DNA of 64,000 nucleotides from positions 62,001 to 126,000 of the forward strand of contig CALAAS010000026.1 of assembly GCA_937885015.1 (NCBI GenBank). The letters are read 5' to 3'. The DNA comes from an uncultured Clostridium sp. GTDB lineage: Bacteria > Bacillota > Clostridia > Lachnospirales > Lachnospiraceae. Within the stretch, counting starts at the first letter, position 1. Every line of letters starts with the position of its first letter. Positions 53,625-62,345 of the stretch are shown here, in pieces. Both the position numbers and the translations under genes were made by a program. The notes beneath the pieces are model-generated. The model worked only from the letters and a program-made list of their open reading frames with translations, had not been told where the DNA came from and did not search any database.

Positions 53625-54485
53625 ATGTGGATCGCAGATGGATGGAAAGATTATGAAGTGATTGACTGTTCCCGCGGAGAGAAACTGGAACGCTGGGGAA
53701 CATATCTGCTGGTACGCCCAGACCCCCAGGTAATCTGGGACACGCCGAAAACACACCGGGGCTGGAAAAAGATGAACGGCCATTACCACCGAAGCAGCCG
53801 CGGCGGCGGGGAGTGGGAGTTTTTTGATTTGCCGGAGCAGTGGTCTATTCACTACCGGAACCTAACCTTTAACCTGAAACCCTTCAGTTTCAAACACACC
53901 GGCCTCTTTCCGGAACAGGCAGCCAACTGGGACTGGTTTGGAGAGCGGATCCGCACAGCCGGACGCCCCATAAAAGTTCTCAACCTCTTCGCCTATACCG
54001 GCGGTGCAACACTGGCAGCCGCAGCGGCCGGTGCTTCCGTAACCCATGTGGACGCTTCCAAAGGAATGGTGGCCTGGGCAAAGGAAAATGCCCGCTCCTC
54101 CGGCTTGGAGGCTGCCCCCATCCGCTGGATTGTAGATGACTGTGTCAAATTTGCAGAACGTGAAATCCGCCGCGGCAACCATTATGACGGCATTATCATG
54201 GATCCGCCGTCCTACGGACGCGGTCCGAAGGGAGAAATCTGGAAAATCGAAGACTCTATTTATCCCTTTATTCAGCTGTGCGCACAGCTTTTATCCGAGC
54301 AGCCGCTCTTTTTCCTGATCAACTCCTATACCACCGGACTGGCCCCCTCTGTACTGACGTATATGCTGTCCACCGAGGTTCTCTCCAGGCATCCCGGCAC
54401 TGTCCGCTCCGAGGAGCTGGGACTTCCGGTATCCAAAAACGGCCTGGTTCTTCCCTGTGGTGCATCAGGACGGTGGGAATCATAA
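53625..54485 (+). CDS. Class I SAM-dependent methyltransferase (RlmI-like)
   Basis: A 286-residue Rossmann-fold methyltransferase resembling the catalytic half of the 23S rRNA m5C methyltransferase RlmI but without an N-terminal PUA domain. Motif I is LNLFAYTGGATLAAAAAGA near residue 120, motif II is THVDASKGM, and motif IV is IIMDPPSYGRGPKGE near 190. The C-terminal Cys typical of RNA m5C enzymes is near the end (VLPCGASGRW). rRNA is the likely substrate by family; the site is not known. The gene has its own perfect promoter and a shared terminator. Confidence 0.82.
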   Translation: MWIADGWKDYEVIDCSRGEKLERWGTYLLVRPDPQVIWDTPKTHRGWKKMNGHYHRSSRGGGEWEFFDLPEQWSIHYRNLTFNLKPFSFKHTGLFPEQAANWDWFGERIRTAGRPIKVLNLFAYTGGATLAAAAAGASVTHVDASKGMVAWAKENARSSGLEAAPIRWIVDDCVKFAEREIRRGNHYDGIIMDPPSYGRGPKGEIWKIEDSIYPFIQLCAQLLSEQPLFFLINSYTTGLAPSVLTYMLSTEVLSRHPGTVRSEELGLPVSKNGLVLPCGASGRWES

Positions 54486-54493
54486 TTCCACAC

Positions 54494-54536
54494 AAAAAGC
54501 AGAGCCTTTCTTTCATTTGATTCGGCTCTGCTTTTA
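54494..54536. terminator. Bidirectional terminator between methyltransferase and creatininase genes
   Basis: AAAAGCAGAGCC and GGCTCTGCTTTT form a perfect 12-bp stem whose A/T ends supply U runs in both directions. Confidence 0.85.
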
Positions 54537-54545
54537 TCTGTTCTA

Positions 54546-55340
54546 TCAGTCCTTCCAGTCCCGGATTTCCTTAAGTCCAGGCACCAGAACCCTGGCACTG
54601 GTTTCTAAAATGATGCGTCCCTTCTTTGCCGTCGCACCGGATGGGTTCCCTCCGATCCCAATGGGTTTTCCCTCCCGTGTTTTCCAGTCCTCAGACACCC
54701 AGCCTATAGAAACGTTTCCATAAGGCCGAAGCGCATGATTATGCTCAAAGGCCGTCGGAATCCCCGCTTCGGACAACTCCAGTTTCACCAGACTTTCATC
54801 CACTGCCATAACCATGGATGTTTCCATCTCCCCGCCATGAAAATCCCAAATATTTCCCGGGGAAACGGTTGCCTTCACATCCGGGTGGTCAAATGCCCCG
54901 GAAGATAAAATAAACGGAGAAATCCCCAGTTCACTTCTAAGCTCCCGGCTCAATACCTGAACAATGGGGGCATTACCGCCATGACAGACGAGAAATGCCA
55001 ATTTTTTAAAACCATGATGCGCCAGGCTCACGCTGATATCATACAACATATGGTAATACGTATCCGGGCGCAGTGTCACAGAACCACAGAAATTTTTATG
55101 CTCCGTACTGAGCCCGACAGGTATAACCGGAAACAAAAGCATGGGAAAATCCGTCTCGCCCTCTGACTCAAGTGCCCTTTTAATTTCCTTTTCCATGGCC
55201 TCTGCAATGATATCATCCGTGCCCAGCGGCGCCTGATTGCCATGCTGCTCCAACGCCCCCAGCGGAATCAGCACAATCGTATGTTCCCGATCCAGCTGTT
55301 CCATCTCCCACCGGGTCAGATCCCGATAATTCTGAATCAT
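54546..55340 (-). CDS. Creatininase-family amidohydrolase
   Basis: A 264-residue metal-dependent hydrolase. The family motifs are LIPLGALEQHGNQAPLGTDDIIAEAME (Glu and His and Asp ligands) near residue 26, VCHGGNAPIVQ in the middle and the later HGGEMETS. Known members include creatinine amidohydrolase, the archaeal FAPy deformylase ArfB of flavin/F420 synthesis, and MftE. Here it is the second gene after RibU and both lie behind an FMN riboswitch, so a role on a flavin or flavin-breakdown amide is a fair inference. ATG 55340 follows GGGAGG and overlaps the ribU end. Confidence 0.85.
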   Translation of the reverse strand: MIQNYRDLTRWEMEQLDREHTIVLIPLGALEQHGNQAPLGTDDIIAEAMEKEIKRALESEGETDFPMLLFPVIPVGLSTEHKNFCGSVTLRPDTYYHMLYDISVSLAHHGFKKLAFLVCHGGNAPIVQVLSRELRSELGISPFILSSGAFDHPDVKATVSPGNIWDFHGGEMETSMVMAVDESLVKLELSEAGIPTAFEHNHALRPYGNVSIGWVSEDWKTREGKPIGIGGNPSGATAKKGRIILETSARVLVPGLKEIRDWKD

Positions 55341-55359
55341 CTGCAGCTTCCTCCCTTTC

Positions 55360-55971
55360 TCAGACCATCTTCGGCACGACTCTGGCTTCCAGCAGACGAA
55401 CGTACAGCAAACGTCCCACCACATAATTGAGCCCCACCTTTAACAGGTTAAACGGAATGGTAGCCATAATAATAAATCCATTCAGATTCTGAATTGCCGG
55501 ATTTACAGCTGCCACCATGCGGATCACTTCATCCAAAGGAAGATTCATAGCCGTTGCGTACATAGGCAGCGTAATAAATGCATTGATTATGCAGGACAGT
55601 CCTGTCCGAATTACAGTACTGCAGACAAGAGCCTGTACAGCCGCTTTCTTCGTTCCTCCCAGCTTTTTGTAAATAAACCAGAGAGGCCATACGTACATCA
55701 CAATTCCAATCAGGTTAGCAAACTCCCCCACATACATGGAATTGGTTCCCACCGTAAACAGCTTAATCAGAAGCTTGATTACCTCCACACAGGCGCCGGC
55801 AACCGGCCCCATCGTAAAGATCGCCACCACAGACGGAACGTCGCTGAAATCCACCTTATAAAAAGGCGGCATCAGCGGAACCGAAAACTCCAGTGACATG
55901 AGCACACCGGCTACCGCTGCCAGCATTCCTGTGTAAATCATCTTTTGGATACTCCATCTTCCTGTCTTCAT
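55360..55971 (-). CDS. ribU: Riboflavin ECF transporter S component RibU
   Basis: A 203-residue integral membrane protein with about six helices. The N-terminal region LMSLEFSVPLMPPFYKVDFSDVPSVVAIFTMGPVAGACVEVIKLL is the RibU substrate-binding hallmark. It would work with the shared EcfT-EcfA module, not found here. An FMN riboswitch with its own terminator lies directly upstream, which supports riboflavin as the substrate. The start is behind AAAGGAG. Confidence 0.92.
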   Translation of the reverse strand: MKTGRWSIQKMIYTGMLAAVAGVLMSLEFSVPLMPPFYKVDFSDVPSVVAIFTMGPVAGACVEVIKLLIKLFTVGTNSMYVGEFANLIGIVMYVWPLWFIYKKLGGTKKAAVQALVCSTVIRTGLSCIINAFITLPMYATAMNLPLDEVIRMVAAVNPAIQNLNGFIIMATIPFNLLKVGLNYVVGRLLYVRLLEARVVPKMV

Positions 55972-56082
55972 GTTTCATTTCTCCTTTCGGCAAACATTCT
56001 GAAATTCTCCGAAGGGGAGTCATGCGAAGCGTTTCTATCGCGTGTTCCTGGAATCCGTCCCTTGGATCCGGAGCCTGCGCAA

Positions 56083-56112
56083 TAAAAATCCCAGATCACG
56101 GGGATCTGGGAT
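56083..56112 (-). terminator. Expression-platform terminator of the FMN riboswitch
   Basis: ATCCCAGATC and GATCTGGGAT form a perfect 10-bp stem followed by TTTTTATT on the minus strand. It lies between the aptamer and ribU, so FMN binding should end transcription here. Confidence 0.88.
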
Positions 56113-56182
56113 GATATGCTGCATCGTCATGTCAATATTTTCCGGTTCTCTTATCCATACGGAAAAATGTCTGACTCCAACC

Positions 56183-56291
56183 TCTTCTCTCATCCAGACT
56201 ATACTGTCGGTTTCGGAATTACACCGAATCGGCCGCCAAAGCGGTTCGCGGACTATACCGCCGGTAGGGAATTGCACCCTGCCCCGAAGAA
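56183..56291 (-). ncRNA. FMN riboswitch (RFN element)
   Basis: The minus strand carries the conserved RFN segments in order: a GGGGCAGGGTG start, ATTCCCTACCGGCGG, AGTCCGCGA, GATTCGGTG, ATTCCGAAACCGACAG and AGTCTGGATGAGAG. This aptamer binds FMN. Together with the terminator at 56083-56112 it forms a transcriptional off-switch for ribU and the creatininase-like gene. Confidence 0.96.
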
Positions 56292-56371
56292 TTTTATTAT
56301 TTTTACACTCTTATGGTAGCACAAAACTGCCTTTAGTTCAAGCGTTTTCCGCAGAATCCTCTTCCATGCCT

Positions 56372-57676
56372 TCAGTGCTTTACGTTTCCTTCTCTGCGCA
56401 GGCGATCAGCCAGCTCCATTGCCGCACTCACATCCAACATTCCTCCCGTTGCCATCTTCCCCTGCAGCACAGCCAGGGGACGGGCAGAATTCAGAATGCA
56501 CGCTCTTATCTCCTCTGCCGTCAGTTCCGGCGCAAAAGAAGACAAAAGCGCTGCAGCACCGGACACCATCGGCGCTGCCATGGAGGTGCCGCTCATGTAG
56601 TCATATCCGCCTCCCGGAGATGTACTGAGAATATAATTTCCAGGCGCTGCCAGGTCAACACTGATCATGCCATAATTGGATGCCGCATCCAGGCGGCCGT
56701 CAAACTGAAGGTTTGCCACGGAAATAATATTTTCCAGATCAAAACTGGCTGGGTACACCGGCCAGGCATCTATATCGTACCCCAAACCGGAGGCATCGCC
56801 GTTTCCGGCCGCCACCACGAACAGCATGCCGGAATTTTTCATGGTCTGATACAGGTCTTCACTGTACTTCGTTGTACCGAAGCTGAGATTACAAATATCC
56901 GCCCCATTGGCCTGGGCGTACTGGATCGCCTTCGTCACATTGCCGGCCGTTCCGATTCCCGTGGCCGTTCCCAGCGTTTTAATTACCATAATCTTCACAT
57001 AGGCCGGATCACAGATTCCCACCGTTCCCACTCCGTTTCGTGCCGCCGCAATCGTTCCGGCAGAATGGGTTCCGTGGTGATCATCTGTCCCGGTAAATAC
57101 CTGCGGACTGTTATCATAAAAATTCCAGCCGTAAGTATCATCGACGTACCCATTCCCGTCATTGTCGATACCGTCTCCGGCAATATCATCTTCATTGACC
57201 CATATGGCACTGGAAAGCTCTGGGTGAGTAAAATCCACCCCCGTATCAATCAGTGCCACGATAACCGGCTTTTTGTCCCCATATTTTTCATACATTTCCC
57301 AGGCCGGTGCTACATGAATATCAATTCCTGCTGTAGCCCGCAATTCCCCGTCTCCAGAAATGCTTTTATCTCCCTGCTGTCCCAGCGGCCGCGACGCAGA
57401 TGTGCGGCTTGGAACCAATTTCAAATCGCCGGCATTTTCCAGTGCCCACTGGTACGCCATATACGGATCCTCACAGGAAATCCCGCCCGGACCGGCAAAG
57501 CTCTTTACCAGAATCTCCGGCCCCGCCATTTCAGCAACTGTCTTTCCCGCCGCTGTTACCCGTGCGCTGGCGCCGCCAGCCAAGCCATCCGTCATACCGC
57601 TATTCCAGAAACAAAGGGCAGCAGCTCCCAGAATTCCAGCAGCCGCCAGGCATCTGCCATGCTTCATATTTTTCAT
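56372..57676 (-). CDS. Secreted subtilisin-like serine protease
   Basis: A 434-residue S8 peptidase. A hydrophobic N-terminus (about 8-24) fits a signal peptide or lipoprotein-like anchor (C9 and C22 are present). The catalytic triad is complete: D144 in ALIDTGVDF, H201 in DHHGTHSAGT and S365 in SGTSMAAPM, with the oxyanion Asn in VAAGNGDASG. A Ca2+-loop-like DGIDNDGNGYVDD lies at about 168-180. The start overlaps the stop of the GH13 gene as ATGA, so the two are translationally coupled, an unusual partnership. Confidence 0.9.
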   Translation of the reverse strand: MKNMKHGRCLAAAGILGAAALCFWNSGMTDGLAGGASARVTAAGKTVAEMAGPEILVKSFAGPGGISCEDPYMAYQWALENAGDLKLVPSRTSASRPLGQQGDKSISGDGELRATAGIDIHVAPAWEMYEKYGDKKPVIVALIDTGVDFTHPELSSAIWVNEDDIAGDGIDNDGNGYVDDTYGWNFYDNSPQVFTGTDDHHGTHSAGTIAAARNGVGTVGICDPAYVKIMVIKTLGTATGIGTAGNVTKAIQYAQANGADICNLSFGTTKYSEDLYQTMKNSGMLFVVAAGNGDASGLGYDIDAWPVYPASFDLENIISVANLQFDGRLDAASNYGMISVDLAAPGNYILSTSPGGGYDYMSGTSMAAPMVSGAAALLSSFAPELTAEEIRACILNSARPLAVLQGKMATGGMLDVSAAMELADRLRREGNVKH

Positions 57677-59622
57677 ATTCTATTCCCCTTCTGGCCTCTC
57701 TCCGGTTTTCGAGCTGAAACAGTTTTTCCAACCTCTTCCCCGGAGTCTTCCCTTTTCTCCGGAACAAATCCCCGAAATACAAGTATGGTTCTGGCCGGTA
57801 CCATAAACTGCTTCTGATCCTCCAGCGACAGCTCCTTTCCTTCCCGGTAGATGCCATTTACCTCTGCCGCATCCGTATTCAGGCATATATGCCACTTCAT
57901 GTCCTTCGGAAGGTTGGGAAGTGCAAATTCATGGGGTTCCCAATGCATATTATAAGCAGCAAAGAAATAGTCATCCGGTGTGCCATCCGCCTTTTTTTCA
58001 TATTCGCCGCAGTACATAATTCCAAGTTGGCGGCGAAAATTTTCAAACTCCGGACACCAGGCCTTAACGCCATGATACGATACATCCGGATGTCCGCATG
58101 CCAGATAATCTATATTTTTCGGCTCTGCCTTCATGTGAAATACCGGATGCTTTTTCCGGAATTCAATCATATACTTCACAAATTCGTAAATATCCCGATT
58201 GGTCTCCAACAGGTTCCAGTTAAGCCATGAAATCTCGTTATCCTGGCAGTATGCATTGTTATTACCGCTCTGAGAATTTCCGAACTCATCCCCAGCCAGA
58301 ATCATCGGCGTTCCCTGACTCAAAAACAGCAAAAGAAAGGCGTTCCTCAGCTGTTTCTTCCGCATCTGCTGAATCTTCTTTTTTCTGGACGGCCCTTCTG
58401 CGCCGCAGTTCCATGTAAAATTGTAATCAGTTCCATCCTGATTATTTTCCCCATTGGCCTCATTATGTTTTCTCTCGTAAGACACCATATCCATCAGGGT
58501 AAATCCATTTGTTCCGGCCATGTAGTTAATCACACCGAAGCCGGCCGGATTCCGCCGATTCCTGAAAATGAGACTGCTGATCTGGCCCTCATCGCCCTTC
58601 AGCACCCGCCGCATATCCACCAAAAAGCCATCGTTGTATTCGCCCAGATGCCAGCGCCGCTCCCTCGTTTTTTTATCTCCCGTCTGGTTCTCCCAGGAAG
58701 TTGCCAGAAGCTTCGTGTCCGCCAGAAGCGGATCCGCCGCCAGATGTCCGACTGATGCGGCTCCCGTCAAATGAACCCCATCCACATGGTACTCATATAC
58801 CCAGAAGCGCACTGCTTCCTGAACCAGAGAGGCACTTTCCCGTCCGGTAAAATACAGTTCGATCAGAATCTCGAGGCCATTTTTATGCAGCTCCTTTACC
58901 AGATCCTTGAACTCCCGGCACGGCTCCTTTTGCTTTCCCGATGCATAAGATGCTTTGGGAGCGAACAGCCAGCTGTCCCCGTATCCCCAATAATTCAATT
59001 TTCCTGTCGGTGCGCCAGTGGCATACGGGTTTCCGTCTTTTCCATCCTCCCGCATCACCTCCTGGAATTCATTGGGCGGCATAAGTTCCACCGCCGTGAC
59101 GCCCAGCTCCTTCAGATAGGGAATCTTGGAGATAATGGCACGAAATGTTCCACGTTCCTCTGCCCCAGAGGAAGGATGTCTGGTAAATCCCCGCACATGA
59201 AGACGATACAGCACACTTTCATCGTACGGCCGTTTCAAAGGCACATCGCCTTCCCAGTCGTAAGAGCCGTCCGGAAAATGGCACCTGGTCGGCTGTCTGT
59301 CTTCCCGCAGATCGCCCCAGCGCTCCCGCCCAGTATACTCTCTGCCACAGGGATCTGGGATCTCGGCGCCGTTCTGCTCCAGACAGTATTCCAATCCGTC
59401 ACCGTCTTCCGCCTCAATCTCCATAGACCAAATGTCCCCAATCCGCTCCCGGTCGGAAAATGGAATCACTATTTTTTTCTTTTCCCCCTCTTCATATACC
59501 ACAAGGCTGCAGCCGTCCCCGGGAATCTCTGCACAGATATGAAACCCCCCCTCTGTCCGCGTCACTCCGGGAGTAAAATTCTGTAATCTGGTCGTTCCTT
59601 TTTTAATTTTGTCTGCCTTCAC
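57673..59622 (-). CDS. Glycogen-debranching-like GH13 protein without catalytic residues
   Basis: A 649-residue homologue of isoamylase/GlgX with an N-terminal CBM48-like domain (about 15-110), a TIM-barrel (about 135-520) and a C-terminal beta domain. The non-catalytic KHNEANGENNQDG and WNCGAEGP blocks are perfect, but every active-site position is changed: conserved region I reads IELYFTG (254-260), the nucleophile Asp is T286 and its Arg partner H284, the acid/base Glu is T308, and region IV His-Asp is T371-N372. A pseudoenzyme that binds glycan is the simplest reading. It starts at GTG 59622 and is coupled to a protease gene downstream. Confidence 0.85.
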   Translation of the reverse strand: MKADKIKKGTTRLQNFTPGVTRTEGGFHICAEIPGDGCSLVVYEEGEKKKIVIPFSDRERIGDIWSMEIEAEDGDGLEYCLEQNGAEIPDPCGREYTGRERWGDLREDRQPTRCHFPDGSYDWEGDVPLKRPYDESVLYRLHVRGFTRHPSSGAEERGTFRAIISKIPYLKELGVTAVELMPPNEFQEVMREDGKDGNPYATGAPTGKLNYWGYGDSWLFAPKASYASGKQKEPCREFKDLVKELHKNGLEILIELYFTGRESASLVQEAVRFWVYEYHVDGVHLTGAASVGHLAADPLLADTKLLATSWENQTGDKKTRERRWHLGEYNDGFLVDMRRVLKGDEGQISSLIFRNRRNPAGFGVINYMAGTNGFTLMDMVSYERKHNEANGENNQDGTDYNFTWNCGAEGPSRKKKIQQMRKKQLRNAFLLLFLSQGTPMILAGDEFGNSQSGNNNAYCQDNEISWLNWNLLETNRDIYEFVKYMIEFRKKHPVFHMKAEPKNIDYLACGHPDVSYHGVKAWCPEFENFRRQLGIMYCGEYEKKADGTPDDYFFAAYNMHWEPHEFALPNLPKDMKWHICLNTDAAEVNGIYREGKELSLEDQKQFMVPARTILVFRGFVPEKREDSGEEVGKTVSARKPERGQKGNRI

Positions 59623-59704
59623 TCGTCTCTCTCCAATCCGGGACGCACCCTATGACGCTGTCGCATCCTTACCCCTGACGGACACCTTCTCTCCGTACCT
59701 GCCG

Positions 59705-61549
59705 CTATTTCCCCGCAGCAGAGTTCTGCGCCGCAATCCGCTCTGCCAGGTCATTGAGATACATCCATCGTTCCATTTTTTCTTCCAGTTCCCGTTCTTT
59801 CTCTTCTTTTTCCTTCATAATACCACTCAGCGCAGCATAATCTCTGGCGGAAGCACTCATCTGTGCCTCCAACTCCGCCACCGTCTCCTCCAGAGCTGCA
59901 ATATCGTCCTCAATGGTATCCCATTCTTTTTGTTCCTTATATGTAAATTTCAGTTTTTTCTCCCGGTGCCGCCAGTCCTTTGCCGCAGAAGTCTCTGCTG
60001 AGTCCCCGGAACCGGCTTTTCCATTTCCGCCGCTGGAGCCGTCTTCTCCCTCAGAAACGGCCTCGCTCTGCTTTGCCGCCTGATAATCCGTATAACCGCC
60101 CTCGTACTGGCGGATTTTCCCGTTTCCCTCGAAGGCAAAAATCCGCCTTGCGATCCGGTCCAGAAAATACCGGTCATGGGATACCGCGATGACAATCCCC
60201 TGAAAATGATCCAGATAATCCTCCAGTATGGTCAGGGTCTGAATATCCAGGTCATTGGTGGGTTCATCCAGCAGCAGCACATTGGGAGCCCCCATAAGGA
60301 TATGAAGAAGATACAGCCTCCTTCTCTCTCCGCCGGACAGCTTCTCGATTACCGTATACTGCATATGGGATGGAAACAGAAAACGTTCCAGCATCTGGCT
60401 GGCTGAAACCAGGCCGTCCGGTGTCCGCACGTATTCCGCCACATTCTTGATATAATCAATTACCCGCAGCGAGGTGTCCATATCCTCATTTTCCTGAGAA
60501 AAGTACCCCATCTTTACAGTCTGGCCAATCACGATCTCCCCAGCATCCGGCCTGATCCATCCGGCAATCATCTTCATCAGGGTTGACTTGCCGCTTCCAT
60601 TTGGTCCGATAATACCGATCCGGTCGTTTTTCAGAAAAATATAGGAATAATCATCGATCAAAAGCCTGTCTCCATACCCCTTTTTCAGATTGGAAATCTC
60701 CACGGTTGTCCGCCCCAAACGGCTGGATAAGGACGCCATCTCCACACTCTCTTCTGATTTCGGCGCCTCCATACTGCTTAAAGCCTCAAATCTCTGAATC
60801 CGCCCTTTCTGTTTGGTGCTTCTGGCCCTCGCACCACGCCGAATCCACTCCAACTCGGTCCGCAGGATAGACTGGCGTTTCCGCTCTGCTGCCTGCTCTA
60901 TCGCCTCTCGCTCTGCCTTGCGCTCCAAATAACCCGCATAACCTGACGGATAGCTATAAAGCTTCCCCTGATCCAGCTCCACAATCCGATTTACCACGCT
61001 GTCCAAAAAATACCGGTCATGGGTAATCATCAAAAGAGCACCGCGGAATTTTTTCAGATATTCCTCCAGCCAGTCCGCCATCTCACTGTCCAGATGGTTC
61101 GTCGGCTCATCCAGCACCAGAAGATCCGCAGTGGAGAGAAGAACTGCAGCCAAAGCCACTCTTTTCCGCTGGCCGCCGGAAAGCGTCTCCACTGCTGCTC
61201 CGTAGTCAGAAATACCCAGCTTATTCAGAATGGATTTGGCCTCTCCCTCCAGATCCCATCCATGCTCATGCTCCAGATTCTCCCGTATCACACAGTCCAG
61301 CACCGTGCGTCCTGCTTCAAAGACGGGATTCTGCGACAGATATCGAATATACAGATTTCTGGTGCGCACCACACTCCCCTCATCCGGTTCTTCCAAACCG
61401 GCCACGATCCTTAAAAGCGTTGATTTTCCGGTCCCATTGATTCCAATGAGACCGATTTTTTCCCCTTCATGAATGGAAATCGATGTATCATCAAACAAAA
61501 GCCGTTCCGTGTAGGACTTTGTCAGATGTTCTGCTGTTACCAGATTCAT
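59705..61549 (-). CDS. ABC-F family ATPase (Uup-like)
   Basis: A 614-residue cytosolic protein with two ABC domains and no membrane part. Walker A motifs are GINGTGKST near residue 36 and GPNGSGKST near 330; signatures are LSGGQRKR and LSGGERRR. The linker (about 215-285) is the charged ABC-F type and the C-terminus has a coiled coil (about 540-605). ABC-F proteins act on the ribosome, as translation factors or antibiotic protectors. The C-terminal coil favours a Uup-like housekeeping role. It overlaps the start of xth by 4 bases. Confidence 0.9.
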   Translation of the reverse strand: MNLVTAEHLTKSYTERLLFDDTSISIHEGEKIGLIGINGTGKSTLLRIVAGLEEPDEGSVVRTRNLYIRYLSQNPVFEAGRTVLDCVIRENLEHEHGWDLEGEAKSILNKLGISDYGAAVETLSGGQRKRVALAAVLLSTADLLVLDEPTNHLDSEMADWLEEYLKKFRGALLMITHDRYFLDSVVNRIVELDQGKLYSYPSGYAGYLERKAEREAIEQAAERKRQSILRTELEWIRRGARARSTKQKGRIQRFEALSSMEAPKSEESVEMASLSSRLGRTTVEISNLKKGYGDRLLIDDYSYIFLKNDRIGIIGPNGSGKSTLMKMIAGWIRPDAGEIVIGQTVKMGYFSQENEDMDTSLRVIDYIKNVAEYVRTPDGLVSASQMLERFLFPSHMQYTVIEKLSGGERRRLYLLHILMGAPNVLLLDEPTNDLDIQTLTILEDYLDHFQGIVIAVSHDRYFLDRIARRIFAFEGNGKIRQYEGGYTDYQAAKQSEAVSEGEDGSSGGNGKAGSGDSAETSAAKDWRHREKKLKFTYKEQKEWDTIEDDIAALEETVAELEAQMSASARDYAALSGIMKEKEEKERELEEKMERWMYLNDLAERIAAQNSAAGK

Positions 61550-62316
61550 AATTCGTCACAATCCTTTATATCAAGTTCCACCGGGCAATGATCCGAGCCC
61601 AGAATTTCTGTATGAATTTTCGTTTCAGCCAACCGGTCCTTCAGACTTTCAGAAACGCAGAAATAATCGATCCGCCATCCCGCATTTTTTTCCCGCGCTT
61701 TGAACCGGTACGACCACCAGGAATAGACGCCTTCCTGATCCGGATAAAAATATCGATAGGTGTCAATAAAACCGGCGTCCAAAAGTTCCGTGAATTTTCC
61801 TCGCTCTTCGTCCGTAAACCCGGCATTTTTTCGGTTTGTTTTGGGATTTTTCAGATCAATTTCCCGATGAGCCACATTCAGATCGCCACAGAAAATAACC
61901 GGTTTTTTCTTCTCCAGCCCTTTCACATAAGCCCTGAAATCATCCTCCCATTCCATCCGGTAGGAAAGCCTCGCAAGGCCGTCCTGCGAATTGGGCGTAT
62001 AGCAGGTTACCACATAGTAATCCGGATACTCCGCTGTAATAACACGCCCCTCATGGTCATGAACCTCTATTCCCAGTCCATAGCTGACGGAAAGCGGTTC
62101 CTCCTTCGTAAAAAGGGCAGTACCGGAATACCCTTTTTTCTCCGCATAACTCCAATACTGATAATAGCCGTCCAGCTTAAGATCAATCTGCCCCGCCTGC
62201 AGCTTACTCTCCTGAATGCAGAAAATATCCGCGTCCAATTCCTTGAAAATATCCAAAAATCCCTTTCCCACACAGGCCCTGAGTCCGTTTACATTCCAGG
62301 AAATCATTTTCTTCAT
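61546..62316 (-). CDS. xth: Exodeoxyribonuclease III
   Basis: AP endonuclease and 3' repair exonuclease of 256 residues. Motifs of the exonuclease III fold are in place: SWNVNGLRACVGKGF, IFCIQESK, the GDLNVAH catalytic Asp-Asn, and the terminal SDHCPVELDI. The stop overlaps the ABC-F gene start. ATG 62316 follows GGGAG. Confidence 0.95.
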   Translation of the reverse strand: MKKMISWNVNGLRACVGKGFLDIFKELDADIFCIQESKLQAGQIDLKLDGYYQYWSYAEKKGYSGTALFTKEEPLSVSYGLGIEVHDHEGRVITAEYPDYYVVTCYTPNSQDGLARLSYRMEWEDDFRAYVKGLEKKKPVIFCGDLNVAHREIDLKNPKTNRKNAGFTDEERGKFTELLDAGFIDTYRYFYPDQEGVYSWWSYRFKAREKNAGWRIDYFCVSESLKDRLAETKIHTEILGSDHCPVELDIKDCDEL

Positions 62317-62345
62317 ACGTTTCTCCCACTTCCTGAATCGTTACG

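Noticed and set aside
59705..61549. Antibiotic-resistance ABC-F protein
   Set aside because: The C-terminal coiled coil and linker fit the Uup-like housekeeping group better; nothing nearby points to ribosome-targeting drugs.
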